Of a stretch of 64,000 bases of DNA, positions 33,771 through 45,992 are shown piece by piece; positions within the stretch are counted from its first letter, which is position 1, and the number at the start of each line of letters is the position of its first letter. This DNA is from Rhinopomastus cyanomelas (Eukaryota > Chordata > Aves > Bucerotiformes > Rhinopomastidae). Location: NCBI GenBank assembly GCA_013400115.1, contig VXBP01000263.1, forward strand, positions 912,514 through 976,513, written 5' to 3'. The position numbers and the translations under genes are program-made. The notes under the pieces are model-generated. The model worked only from the letters and a program-made list of their open reading frames with translations. It made no database searches and was not told where the DNA came from.

Positions 33771-35202
33771 GCAAAGCTCATTAACCTGTGGCTCACCTGA
33801 CCTTGGCTATCAGCAATACTATCAAGACACTTCCTCTCCCACAAAGCCAAGGGCCCACTTGTACTTCCTCTCCAGGATCCTGCAGATCACATTGAAGCAC
33901 ACCCACCTCAACTCTTGAACTTTTCTTCTGTCACCTCCTCTAGCAGGGTTTTATTTTTGGGAGGCGATCACCCATTGGGTACCACTTGCTGTGACTATTT
34001 GTAGCAACCACCTCGGAGTGCAGTTGAGTCTGCAGCATGCAAGATTGGGCGCATGGATGCTCCAGACAGCCACGAGCTAGGGACAGGTGTCAAATCCCAA
34101 GGATTCATGAATGTGAGCTCTGACAAGTGTAAGAGCCAAGATGATTCTGGAATTAGCCTTCTGTAACTTGAAAGACTAGTTAAGCACAGTTATCAATTAA
34201 ATGCTGCTATCAATTACACTTGGAGGGAACAGATCACAGAGTAGTACTATGCACTTATTTTAAACAAAAAAAACCCCCCAACGTTCCATTTCTCTGGCCA
34301 AAATTAACTAGAGAGGGTGATTTCTCATGCTACACAGTGCTCCAGACTCTAGATCCTGAAAACAGCAATATAAATCGAGGTTGGAATCGCCTGCCATTTT
34401 TTTCCTTCACATTTTTCCTGAAATGCTGGCTCAGTACCACTTGGCTTCCCTTCAATCACTGATCTAAAAATTAAGTGCCTTGTTCTCGTTTATGCTTCCA
34501 GCATAAGGAGGCCTCAATGTAACGAACGAGCAGGCATTAACTGTTTATTCACTGTAAGCTGTCCAGTGCAAAAGACTCAAGAACCTAAGAACTTGCAAAC
34601 CTACAGGCACTAACCACCCATTTTTCATTGTGACTGTCAGGTGCCTACAACTTCGCAAACCCATCAAGAAGCCCCAGTACAGAGGGGCTAAAGTAAATCA
34701 GAACAAACCCCAGTGCCGACACAACCACTAATTATCTCCATTCTCCCTACCTCTGGCAGTAGTATCTCAGGAAGTTTTTCACTGCTACAAAAGCAAGGGA
34801 CAGAATGCACTCACTGTGGGATTTCATGCAAGATTAAAAATACAGACATTAATCTTTCAAAGGATTTGAAAAATAAGTCTCAGCAGCACAAGCTTCTGCT
34901 TTTAATGCATCTTAATTATTTAGGCAATGTGCTAGCAAAACACATCATGGGCTGCAGCAGCCAGCAGAAGTCAAAACACCACTGAAGTTAGAACTTCCCT
35001 GTGCAAGGGAAAAGGATCTGTGACCAGAGCATGTCTGAGGACAGCTGGTTCAGGTCACCCTGGCTGGACAGCACAAAGAAATAACACTTGCCTGTCACCT
35101 GGCTCATCACATGCTCTACAGGCCAACCAACCTAAGCCAGTGCAAGCAGCTGAAACATTTAAATGAGTGCAACTTCAATGCATTCACAGAGTCACACACA
35201 AA

Positions 35203-35460
35203 GAACCACAGAATGTTAGGGATTGGGACGGACCTCAAAAGATCACCAGTACAATCCCCCCTTCCAGAGCAGAATCACCTAGATCAAGCTGCAGAAGAAC
35301 ATGTCCAGGTGGGTTTTAAATGTCTCCAGAGAGAGGGATACCATCACCCATGCAGCATTCCCTGTTCCCTGTTCTATTGGAAACAAGTCTTGTAATCCAG
35401 GTTCTCTCAGAGGAGATGTAGCTGCCTCAGATGAAGCACTGGAGTGAGCTCTATTGCACT
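35203..35460 (-). mobile_element. CR1 LINE fragment
   Basis: The plus strand shows CCACAGAATGTTAGGGATTG, CAGAGCAGAATCACCTAGAT and CATGTCCAGGTGGGTTTTAA, in CR1 order. The right half is diverged and the boundary is approximate. Confidence 0.82.
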
Positions 35461-35515
35461 GGCACAACCATGAAGTTTATGGCTACTTGAAGTGAAACAT
35501 CTTACTGCTACCACC

Positions 35516-35720
35516 ACAGAATCATAAGACATCAGTGGCTGGAAGGGACCTCAAAATACCATTTGGGCTAACCTCCCTGCCAGAGCAGGATCACTTACAG
35601 CACATCATACAGGAACATGTTCAGGTGGGTCGTGAATATCTCCAGAGCACAAGACTCTACAACCTCTCTGAGCAACCTGTGCCAGAGCTCTGCCACCTTC
35701 ACTGAGGAGACAAGTTACTT
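35516..35720 (-). mobile_element. CR1 LINE fragment
   Basis: CAGAATCATAAGACATCAGT, GCTGGAAGGGACCTCAAA, CCAGAGCAGGATCACTTA and TCTCCAGAGCACAAGACTC appear in CR1 order. It is about 55 bases from the preceding copy and has the same orientation. Confidence 0.85.
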
Positions 35721-36510
35721 TCTGTTTATTGGATTAAAATAAAGGTGCATGATACCAGACCAGTATATCTGTACTGGGAAGATCACATCTAAACTGGAAA
35801 CCTCCGTCCCATCTTGCATTTGAAGGAAGGATAACAGCCAAGACCTCTATTTTCAGTTTAGGATCTCACGAGCCAACACACAATTGTGGCCTGATGGGCT
35901 TTTTGGAGAACTGCACCTCACTTTAATGATGGAGCCTCACTCACCAGTGGCTGCTGAGGCCACTGCTCTTCTCTAGCAAGAGACAGTTTTATTACACAAA
36001 AATCTCTTTTTGCAGGGTTTATTTACTTCCATAATATTCAGCAAGGACCTTCTCCAAGTGACCTTTAGTAGCCAGTCCTGTGCCCACGGTGGAGAAGCCA
36101 TACACGAAGCTTCAGAAACACACAACTGCTCTTCATCAGCCATGAGGTACCTTGCTTTGTTTTCTCACCTGCCTCACAGCTGGGAAGTTCCCCCAATTTC
36201 CTGACACTTTTGGAGCTTCTGAAAAGTTCCTGAAAAGCTCCTGAAAATTCTGAGCACATGAGGCTGAGTAATGAAGAGTGAAAGTGAGGATGTGGAAGAG
36301 AAATGTAGACAAGTTTGGTGTCTAGCTAATAAAAGAAAACCCAGTGCCAAAACTTGAGGAAAAATAAGGAAATTCAGTGGTTCTTTGAATGACTGGTTTT
36401 GTCAAACACTACCCAGTCAGCATTTGCTTTTTCCAACTGCCATCTGGAATTCTGGTTGATTTTGTTTTAAACACATAGTGGGGAAGTAAAACAAGAGTTC
36501 ATAGCTTCAT

Positions 36511-37299
36511 AGAATTATAAAGGCTGGAGAAGACCTCTGAGATCATCCAGTCCAGCCCATCACCTAACATCACCACATCAGCCAGATCAGGGCACTAACG
36601 GCCACAGCCAGGTTGTCCTTCAACACCTCCAGGGACTCCACCACTGCCCTGGGCAGTCCTTTCCAGGGTCTGATCACACTTTCCGGGAAGAAGGGCTTCC
36701 TAACATCCAACCTAACTCTCCCCTGTCCCGCCTCTCATCCTGGCGCTGGTTGCCTGGGAGAAGAGCCTGACCCCTACATGACTCCAACCTCCCTTCAGGG
36801 AGTTGTAGAAAGGGAGAAAGTCCTCCCTGAGTCTCCTCTCTCCAGGCTAAACAGTCCCATCTCCTTCGGCCTCTTCTCATCAGACTTTTCCTCCAGTCCC
36901 TTCTTCCAGCCTTGTTGTTCCTCTGCACCCACTCCAGCCTCTCAACCTCTTTCTTGAAGCGAGGAGCCCAGCACTGCCCTCAGGGTTCCTGTGCAACTTG
37001 GTCTAGATGATCCTGTTCTGGTGGGGAGATTGGACTAGATGATCTTTCAAGGTCCCTTCCAATCCCTAAGGTTCTGTGATTCTGACTCCAGGGGAGGCCT
37101 TCCCAGTGCCCAGTACAGGGGTAGAATGACATCCTTAGCCCTGCTGGTCACACTATTGCTGACACAAGCCAGGATGGCATTGGCTTTCTGGGTCACCTGG
37201 GCACACTGCTGGCTCCTGTTCAGCTGGCTGTAACCAGTACTGGCAGGTCCCTCTCTGCCAGACTGCTGGAAGCTACTCTTCCCCCACCTGTCTGTAGTA
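36511..37299 (-). mobile_element. CR1 LINE fragment (outer) inserted in duplicated segment
   Basis: Its 3' end is at 36511 (AGAATTATAAAGGCTGGAGA) and it runs through ORF2 3' sequence to 36975. After a nested plus-strand CR1 it continues from 37085 to 37299, where the minus strand encodes CAQVTQKANAILACVSNSVT, a conserved ORF2 segment. It belongs to the same subfamily as the copy at 63098 (shared CAGCCCATCACCTAACATC). Confidence 0.9.
36976..37084 (+). mobile_element. CR1 LINE 3' fragment (inner, nested, plus orientation)
   Basis: GTGCAACTTGGTCTAGATGA, GACTAGATGATCTTTCAAGG, TCCCTTCCAATCCCTAAGG and TTCTGTGATTCTG form a CR1 3' terminus in the opposite orientation to the host CR1. The host sequence reads CAGCACT before it and ACTCCAGG after it, so ACT may be a 3-base target duplication. 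Junctions are accurate to a few bases. Confidence 0.88.
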
Positions 37300-38425
37300 C
37301 ATGTCCTCAGGCTTTTTTGTTCATTCATACTGGTAATGCCTGGCTACGATTACCAAGAAACACCTACAGAAAAAGTAGTTTCTTACAATTTTTCAAATTT
37401 CTCCCCCTTTTCTCCAACACCTGCAAGAGCCAGGGGGGAGTTTTGCTGCCGGCAAGATGTCCAAAACAACCCAATACAGAAACAGATTTCACAGGATCTC
37501 CCTGACTACTCAGACACAACTGTGCATCCCTTACGCAGAGCAGATATCAATGGAGCAGAGAGAAAGCTCAAGAAAGTTTTGGTGTCCAGTCTCAGACCCT
37601 CTGCACATACTGTTATTACCCTCAGCATCGTCCAGATGTATTAAGGAAGAAAACCCATCCAAAGCTCTACTCACTGACATAAGTGGTCATAAAAAGTAGG
37701 GTTTTTTACAAGGAACAACGCATTTTAATTTTCTGAGCTACAAGATTAAGTTTCCTTTTTTAGCCTTAGTATCAATTATGAGTCTGAATAACCTCCGTGG
37801 CTTCCAAACTCATCCCAAGCATCGCTCGCACTTAATGTAAACAAAGGAAACGACAGACTGTGGCAGTTATTTTGCAGCACTGCACTTCAAGAACTCCAAA
37901 CCTTAAAATCCTTTAGGGACTCAGAAAGCGGCTGACTAATGCTGCAACCACAAAGACCAGTTATCTCACTGGTTTTTCTTCAGTAACTGAATTAGAACCA
38001 ATCTAAAAGGTCAGCCTGTCTGGCCAAAGGAATTAAAAAAGAACAGAAAAGGAGCAACACTTGCTTGTAAAAGCTTTTGCCAGAGATTTGATTAAGGAAA
38101 AAACACAGCAGAGGGGTTTTTTTCCCCTACTCTAAGTGATTATACTCTTACTTAAGAAAATTAAAGTATCAAAGTAGCTCTGGACATGCTAAAAATAAAT
38201 CAGGTCCCTGGGCTCTGAAGATCTGGCTAGCTGCACAAATCAACTGGAAAGAACAAAGCTGACCAGCAGGGGGGAGGTTATCTTCTGTAAGAGATGGAAT
38301 CTGTCAAAAAATGCTGATTACTTTAAACCAAACACAATTTTCTGTAAATCTGAGAGGTTTAACCAAGTTCTGCTAAGACGAGTAGGTGCGTCTGTAATGG
38401 AGCTCCTTCCAGTCTGACCTAGTCT

Positions 38426-38560
38426 TCATAGAATCACAGCGTCATTATGGCTAGAAAGATCTCCAGGATAATCAAGTCCAGCCCTCACGCCAACATCTCC
38501 CTAACCCCTAGACCATGGCCTAAAGTGGTCTAGCTACTCAGTTTTTAAACAACACCAGGG
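38426..38560 (-). mobile_element. CR1 LINE fragment, minus, abutting an opposite copy
   Basis: CTTCATAGAATCACAGCGTC, CAGGATAATCAAGTCCAGCC and CTCCCTAACCCCTAGACCAT mark the same subfamily as 33012 and 46619. It is cut off where the plus-oriented copy at 38561 begins. Confidence 0.88.
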
Positions 38561-38958
38561 AGTATTGTGTCCAGCTAGGCTCCTCAGTTCAAGAGGGATG
38601 TGGAGCTGCTCGAGAGAGTCCAGTGTATGATGACGAAGGAGGTGGAGCACCTCCCTCATGAGGAGAAGCTGAGGGAGCTGGGTCTCTTTAGCTTGGAAAA
38701 GAGGAGACTGAGGGGTGACCTCATTAATGTCTACAAATATTTGAGGGGCGGGTGTCAGGAGGATGGACCCAGGCTCTTCTCAGTGTCATCTAGTGATAGG
38801 ACGAGGGGCAATGGTTATAAGCTGGAACATAGGAGGTTCCACATAAATGTGAGAAGGAACTTGTTCATGGTGAGGGTGACACAGCACTGGAACAGGCTGC
38901 CCAGGGTGGACTAGATGATCTTTCGAGGTCCCTTCCAATCCCTAATGATTCTGTGAAA
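38561..38958 (+). mobile_element. CR1 LINE fragment, plus orientation
   Basis: Plus-strand translation gives MELLERVQCMMTKEVEHL, EEKLRELGLFSLEKRRLRGD, INVYKYLRGGCQEDG and NVRRNLFMVRVTQHWNRLP. The DNA ends with GATCTTTCGAGGTCCCTTCC and AATCCCTAATGATTCTGTGA. It lies head-to-head with the copy on its left. Confidence 0.94.
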
Positions 38959-41270
38959 GACTGAACTACAGGGATTTCCAGGGCATTCTGAAAAATCAGT
39001 AGCCACATGACTGTAGGAGAGGCTGTTGTCTTTCAAACCAGGGGCAAATGTTGAACACCTCAGAGAAAAATACTTTTTGGATCAGTCCTCCAGCAAACCA
39101 TTTCCATAAAATCCATGTCACACGAACCTGCTCACCCCACCTCACAAGTTGTCCCAAGTGTTCACTGTCATTTATGAATCACTGATAATGGGTCCTGCAT
39201 GATGGTAAGGCACAAAACAGAAAGGAATTAAACACTCCACTCCTGAATAATACTCCTTTCAGGCTACATGAGTTTCTGTGCATTAGGCTACTGTCTCTCC
39301 CTGTTTCTTGAAGGTCAAAGCTTGGGTTTTGAAGCCATCTGGTTGCTGAGGTTATTGAAATACAAGCTACAGTAAACACCAGAGGATGCCCTGAGCCATC
39401 AGAAGCAGCCACAGCCAACTCCTTTTACTTCTGTGTTAAGGGCAGGACCTCACACATACCTCACACACCATGGAACAGCCCACTGCAAAGCCTCCTGCTG
39501 AGGTAAGAAGGAAGACACCCAGCAATTCCACACACCAGCTAATACTGGCAATAAGTAACATCCCAATTCTTCTGCAGGCTTTACAGTAATACAAGAAGAG
39601 GGTGAGCAAAGGTGAATGCACCAGGAGCCAGAGCCAAGTTTGCTCATCCATGGGACACCATTTCAGGCACCTGACTGGATACAATTCATCGCTCTGGAGA
39701 GCATCCACAGGGGAATGATGAAGACTCTGTCCCACAAGCTTTTCCCTTATGGTCCAGACCCTCCATCCTCCAAGAAGCAAAGTAGAGCAGTTATATTAGG
39801 CTCCTGATCTAAAGAGTCTCCCAGATGAGGAAAAAACCTGAACAAGCTCATCTTTTTAAGCTACATTACCCTTCACAAACATTTGCACCGAGGGACGAGT
39901 GGCAAGAAGGTTCAAAAAGCATTTCTAACAGCCGTCATTTGAGCATCCATATTATTTTCTTTATGGGAGATGCTGTGCCAAGAACAGACCCAGCCTTGAG
40001 AACAGACCTCAAGGTCTAGCAAGGCTCAAACAGGTTTTCTAAAGAATTCTGTATGCTCAGAGGTTTTTCCCAACGTTCCTCCTTCAATTATTAATTCCTC
40101 TTCCCTTTCTCCTCAAGCAGAAACTTGTGTAGCAGCCTGACCTTAACCGTAGGGCAGCAGTGAAACAAATCCCATGATCAAAGACACAGGATAAAGTTCT
40201 GTTGGTTTCTTACTTCATCCACAAAACTTTCAGTCAACATCTTAGCTGATTAAAGGCTGCAGCAGAAAAGGGGCCTCTCCAAGATACCCCAGGACATTGA
40301 ATTTACAAGTCTGACTGCTCTCATCTAAAGTTGATTTCAGGTTACGTTATTTCAGTCTCCATTAAGGGCTATGACCTCAGCAATTCCACACAAACAACAG
40401 CAACTCATTTTAACTTCCCACTCACCACAAGCTTCATTTAAAAGCCTTATGTCACACAAGGCCTGTTATACATAAAAATACAGCAAAAAATGAAGTTTTG
40501 ACAGCAAGTTGTGGCAGTAAGTGCTTTACAATCAATGTCAATACCCACCCAAGTGAAAGCAGGTGGTGAACGCTGACCCTGTTACCAAACAGGAGACAGC
40601 AGCAATCCGTTACCTCCCAGAGCAGACTCTGGAGTCAAGACACTGAACTACCTTCTGCAATTTCAAATACTGCTAATTAATTTTAAAACACAATGAGGTA
40701 TCTTCTGTTTGCTTTTTGCTGTTGTTACAAAGGTGGTCTGGAAAGGTTCATAAAAGCTTCATACATGGAGCTTGCAGTAAATCACAGTGGTGCTCACAGC
40801 ATCTGTGAGTTCAGTGAGGTTTGTGGTTGGTTCAATGTCTTCCTCACGTAAACGTTCCACATGATTCATGGCCACTTAACAAACAATAAAAGAGATAAGC
40901 AATCTGTTCCTGGGCTCATTTGTTATAAATGACTGTATGTTTGATTACAGGGTGCCAAAATGAAACAATTTTGCTTCATAAAGATGTCCCAAGTTAAGCG
41001 TATTTGCCGGGAAGAACGTACTCAATATGCTGAAAAGAAATGCAAACAATTAGCAGAGCTTTAAAAAATCTTGGCAGATGGCTGCAGGAAGGGAAAAAAA
41101 AAGAAGGAAATCCATTTAAGGGACATCAATGTTATGAATCAAGACAGGTGACACTTAAAACCAATGAATAAAACATCACCAAAACCTGTCTCTCCTATCT
41201 ATCAGACGTCACCATAGAAATTACATCTAGGTACTACGCTTCAAGATCTTTCTCATTTAGTAGAAGATAT

Positions 41271-41765
41271 CACAGAACATCAGAGATTGGAAGGGACCTT
41301 GCAAGATCATGCAGTCCAATCCCCCTGCCCCAGCAGGATCCTCTAGATCAAGCTGGACAGGAACATGTCCAGGTGGGTTTTAAACGTTTCCAGAGAAGGA
41401 GATTCCACAACCCACCTTGGGCAGTCCGATTCCAGTGCTCTGTCATTCTCACTGGGAAGAAGTTCCTTCTCATATTGATATGAAACCTCCTCTGCCCCAT
41501 GCCCCTTGTCCTAGCATTGGATGCCACTGAGCAGAGCCTGGCTCCATCCTCCTGACACCCGCCCTGTCCATACCTATCAACATTAATGAGGTCTCCAAAC
41601 TAATGTGACCCAGCTCCCTCAGCCTTTCCTCATTAGGGAGATGCTCCACTCCATCATCCTGGTGGCTCTGCACTGGACTCTCTCAAGCAGCTCTGTGTCC
41701 TTCTTGAACTGAAGAGCCCAGAATTGGACACAAATTCCAGATGTGGTCTCACCAGGGCAGCAGTA
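41271..41765 (-). mobile_element. CR1 LINE fragment
   Basis: TCACAGAACATCAGAGATTG, CAGCAGGATCCTCTAGATC, GAAGTTCCTTCTCATATTGA and AGAGCCCAGAATTGGACACA appear in CR1 order to CTCACCAGGGCAG. Minus-strand translation includes GVEHLPNEERLRELGHISLE. Confidence 0.92.
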
Positions 41766-42009
41766 TATCAGGGGGTATGATTTCAGGCCTGGAAAGTAAA
41801 GTTGTCCATTCTGGACTGCCTCCTCTTATGAGAAAAAAAAATAATTATTATTAAAGCTTGGTCTGCCCCAACCTCAAAACCAATGTGGTCTTAATGTTCT
41901 CCCACTGGTAGAAACAAGGACCTTAAGGCACTTCCCACCTAGGAATCTGTCCTAGTTCCATAGGACTTAGACTGGGGTATCTATCAGCTATCCCAGACCT
42001 GTCCTTACA

Positions 42010-42060
42010 GAATCATAGAATCATAAGGGATTGGAAGGGACCTCGAAAGATCTCTCAGAC
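42010..42060 (-). mobile_element. CR1 LINE fragment, about 50 bp of 3' end
   Basis: AGAATCATAGAATCATAAGG, GATTGGAAGGGACCTCGAAA and GATC. It is a very short 5'-truncated copy of what looks like the youngest subfamily in this window. Confidence 0.85.
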
Positions 42061-42459
42061 TGATGAATGCCCAAGAGAGGAAGTTCACTGTATGATCAAA
42101 GTACAGCTATTGGAAGAAATCAGTGTCTGAGAAGTTATTTTCCTTTCCCTAGTGGTAGCTGGAATGAGATTTCATGACAGATGAAGGGAAAAACTTTTGG
42201 ACAGAGAAATCCCTGAAGGTTCATTCCAAGTGTTTAGTTTAGTCACAGGGAGAAAACATTATTGCAAAAAGCTGTACTTGAACCAAACTTCTTTTCTTCT
42301 AAGCAAAGCTATACATATTGAAGTGAATTTTTGGAAGAGTCTTCATTCATCACATAAGGGTCACAGAAACTTGGTCTCTTAGAAAAGAAAGCAAGCTTCA
42401 TAATAATTTTAATAAAAGTATCAAGATTATTATTGTCCAAATGAAAGTCACAGCGGCAC

Positions 42460-43006
42460 CAGTGATCCTGCTGTTCTACTCAGCCCTGGTGAGGCTGCAC
42501 CTCCAGTACTGGGGCAGTTTTGGTCACACAGCAGTACAGGAAGGACACTGAAGGGCTGAAGAGGGGGCAGACAAGGGCAACTGGGCTGATCAAGAGTCTG
42601 GAGAGAGGGGTCTGATGGGGAGAGGCTGAGGGAGCTGGGGCTGTTCAGCCTCAAGAATAGGAGACTGAGGGAGACCTCACTGCTCTCTACAACTATCTGA
42701 AGGAAGGTTGGAGTGAGGCAGGGGTTGGCCTTTTCTCCCTAGGGACTAGCGACAGGACAAGTGGAAACGGGGACAAGTTGTGCCAGAGGAAGGTCAGATG
42801 GGATCTTAGGAAAAGCTTCTTCCCAGAAAGAGTGGAGAGGCCTTGGAACAGGCTGCCCAGGGAGAAGATGGAGGCACCGTACCTGGAGGGGTTCAACAAA
42901 TGGGCAGACAGGGTGTTTGAAGAGATGGGTTAGTGGTTGGGGGCTGTAGGGCAGACAGCTGGACTTGATGATCTTGAAGGTCTTTTCCAACCCCAATGAT
43001 TCTCAT
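42460..43006 (+). mobile_element. CR1 LINE fragment, plus orientation
   Basis: It starts within the ORF2 segment CTACTCAGCCCTGGTGAGGC and continues through GAGGCTGAGGGAGCTGGGGC, CTCTACAACTATCTGAAGG and GGAACAGGCTGCCCAGGG. It ends with TTTTCCAACCCCAATGATTC at about 43006. Stop codons and frameshifts interrupt the frame. Confidence 0.93.
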
Positions 43007-45186
43007 TTGATTTTCAAATTATCACATTTAAACAGCCTGCAAACACACACCGAAAGGGCTTTTTCACTCCTGTCCAAGCAGACAGACTTTCTGGAGTCTT
43101 AATAACCAACTCAGATTATTCACTTGAGTAATTTGAATGAAAGGAGAAACAAAGATTAGTGTAGAGGTCTGCATCTGACACCTTTCCCAAGCTGCTTAAA
43201 GAACAGAAATAAAAAGAAGATAAAGCTCAGAGGATCACAGCACAGTCAGGAAACAGTATAAAATGGTAAACTATAAGAAGTCAGACAGCAGCAGCTCACC
43301 CACAGAACAAGAGTACACTTCTTACAGCATCTGCCTCATCCAGTATCCTCAGCACACCTTCCTACTGCTGGAAAAGACCCAAACCCCAGTGCCAACAAAA
43401 CCAGAGCAAATTATTTTGCCTGCCATCATTTTCAAAGCCTGCAACTGTACAGCAAATACTCCCAAGTTTTCAATCGATCGCACTTTTGGAAGGACAAAAG
43501 GTAGTAAAGCTATAAAGCATCAGTATTAGACTGCTAATAAATGCTATCCACATGAATGTTCAAGAGGACCCACAGACATTGAATGTTCCAGGTACCAGGA
43601 GACAACAAGCTGTTCCCAAGACAAATGACACCTTCACAGACAGAATACAATAAATTAGAGACTCTGGTCATTGTAAAGCAGGATGTGTTTACTGTTATTG
43701 ATAAGCAATAAATCACCTGCCCTCCAACAGTTCCTCCTTATAAATCACTTCCAATGAAGGAAACTGATGATTCCAGTACGCAGCCATTCCTCACCACAGC
43801 CTTGAGCTGGGGAAAGAAATACTCTGCGCTGAGCAATGCTCGTTTTTAACTGCAGTCGTTCTACAGCGGTGCAGGGGAAGCAGCAGGGTGATGCAGGAAA
43901 TGTAAACACTGTACACCATGAGATACCAGCTGCACGTTCGGCAGGTTCCTGGCAGAGCTGAGCAGCATGCTTTGCTGCAGTGTTCATCCATCACCACGCA
44001 GCCCAGTTTGCACTGCAGCCTGCAGCGATCCATCGCAGCTGGCAGCCTTAGTGCCTAGATCACACCTGGTATGCACAAGGCTCTTGGATCTGCAGGCATT
44101 GGCAGGCTGGTGGCTGCCAGTGGGCTCCAAAATGCATGATGATCCTAATGCGATTTGACTTGCTTTGAAAGAATTAAGCTTTCTATAAACTCTCCAGCAA
44201 GAACTGAAATTCTTTTGCTATTGCACTAATAACTCATTTGTCCAATTTAAAACTAAACAGATTCACAATCATGATTCCGCAGCAAAACAATAGTCTGAGA
44301 CACCATTGGACATTTCCCTTCTCTGCCACTAAAGCAGTTTCACTTATTTAAAGTCTTTGTTTTCAATGCAATGTTTCAAACTACTAAGTATAGAAATGAG
44401 GATGTTAATAAGAAAACCAGTTTATCCCAGATGAGAGTAGCACCATAACACTGTCTCAGCAAACAGAGTAAACAGTACCTTACTACTTCAAGAATTATAC
44501 CTCTCAGGTTAGAGGAAAGGCTCACTTTCAATTATGTTACACTGGTTAAGAAGGAAGATCTAAGCAGGAGCTCTTAAAAGCTCTGGCTAGAAGCCACTTA
44601 CAGACACACACAAATCACCGCTACCTATCAAGTAAGGATAAACAGACAGACAGTTCTTCCAAGTTTTTTAAAGGAGGCTACAGTTTTGATACCAGCTCCT
44701 GCACGACAGGTAATTCACGAACTTCAAAAGATGTGAATATACTTTTAGAAATTGGACTTCAGGAAAACTGAAGTGTTTCCCTGATGATGTGCTTCAGCAG
44801 TTTGTCAGGCTGTTGCTTTGACTCTTACCTCCACAAACTGCAACAGCAGGTGGGAAAGATGCTTCCACTGCTTGCTCCTTAGTCCCACTGGCTGGGTGAA
44901 CATCCAACCCCTACAGCTTCCTGCTCCAAGGACCCCTGGCAGGACTCAAGAGTAAGGAAGAGGAGCACGACCACCATCAGTGACCTATACAGACACCTGT
45001 GAAACAAAGCTGCCTCGTTTCACAGTTACAGAATCTTGACAAACACTGTCCACAGAGAAGCTGGGTACAGACAGCTGTGGCCCAAGCACTCTGGCAGTGA
45101 CAGGCAGACAACTCTAGCTGTGGTACCAAAACCAGCTCTTCCTCCAGTTCCTCTGTCCTTTTCCAACTATCTCTGTCTAGCAGGTC

Positions 45187-45335
45187 ATAATAGAATGTTA
45201 GGAAGGGACATTGAGAGATCATCTAGTCCAACCCTCCTGCCACTGCAGGATCACCCAGGGCAGGGCAGACAGGAACATCCAGATGGGTTTTGAAAGCTTC
45301 CAGAGCAGGAGACTCCACAACCTCTCTGGGCATCA
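45187..45335 (-). mobile_element. CR1 LINE fragment
   Basis: ATAATAGAATGTTAGGAAGG, GATCATCTAGTCCAACCCTC, ATCCAGATGGGTTTTGAAAG and GACTCCACAACCTCTCTGGG. Minus-strand translation includes MPREVVESPALEAFKTHLD. Confidence 0.88.
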
Positions 45336-45992
45336 GATGATGAGGTGGAGACAGGAACTGTTGCTGTACATGAAAGCAGCCCTGACAAAAATGGCAGCTG
45401 AGCAGAACCTGCATTCTTCCCTGGTTAGAGGCAACTAATATCTCCTGCTCAGCACTCTTTCACCCTGTAAATATTTCAGAAGCAACAGTTCTACAACTTG
45501 CAGGACAGTCTTCCTCAACAGCTGAGAAACAGATGACACTGAACTGCAAAGTGATAAAGTCTGGTTTGAACTCAGGGGAAATCACATCAATCTCTCCTAT
45601 CCAAAGGAATTTCCATCAGCAGCCACTGAGACACTTCTCAAAGGAAGCTGCAAAGAGGAGCTAGTACCCAGAACGGCGCTGACACCACAGATCAAGACTG
45701 GAGCACAGGCTTGCTCTGGCAGACTGAACCTGGTGAACCTGCTGTGAAAGCGCAGGACAACAGCCACCTTCATCAGTCCTTTCACAGACTGCCGAGGAAT
45801 TGGCCATGCCTACCCCTGCAAACCTTGACTCTCTTGAGGATATAGGTTATTTCATAAGAGAAAAAAGGTCTGCTCCAACGTTCTACTGCAGTGAGAGACT
45901 TGTGAAAGCAAAACCTCTAAGCTAAGGAGCAAGAAAGACAGACCCAAACTACTGGCTGTTGGTAACTGTAGGAATAGGAAAGGTCTGATTCC

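Larger units (their letters stand above)
36207..37378. repeat. Duplicated intronic segment, copy 1 (interrupted by CR1)
   Basis: The pieces 36207-36510 and 37300-37378 together match 50857-51248 in the same orientation. Shared landmarks are AATTCTGAGCAC (with flanks), AATAAAAGAAAACCCAGTGC, ACACTACCCAGTCAG, CAACTGCCATCTGGAATTCT, ACACATAGTGGGGAAGTAAA, GTTCATAGCTTCAT, GTCCTCAGGCTTTTTTG and CGATTACCAAGAAACACC. The interruption is a CR1 composite at 36511-37299, flanked by a CAT on each side. The nature of the duplicated segment is unknown: it could be an old dispersed repeat or a local duplication. Confidence 0.9.
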
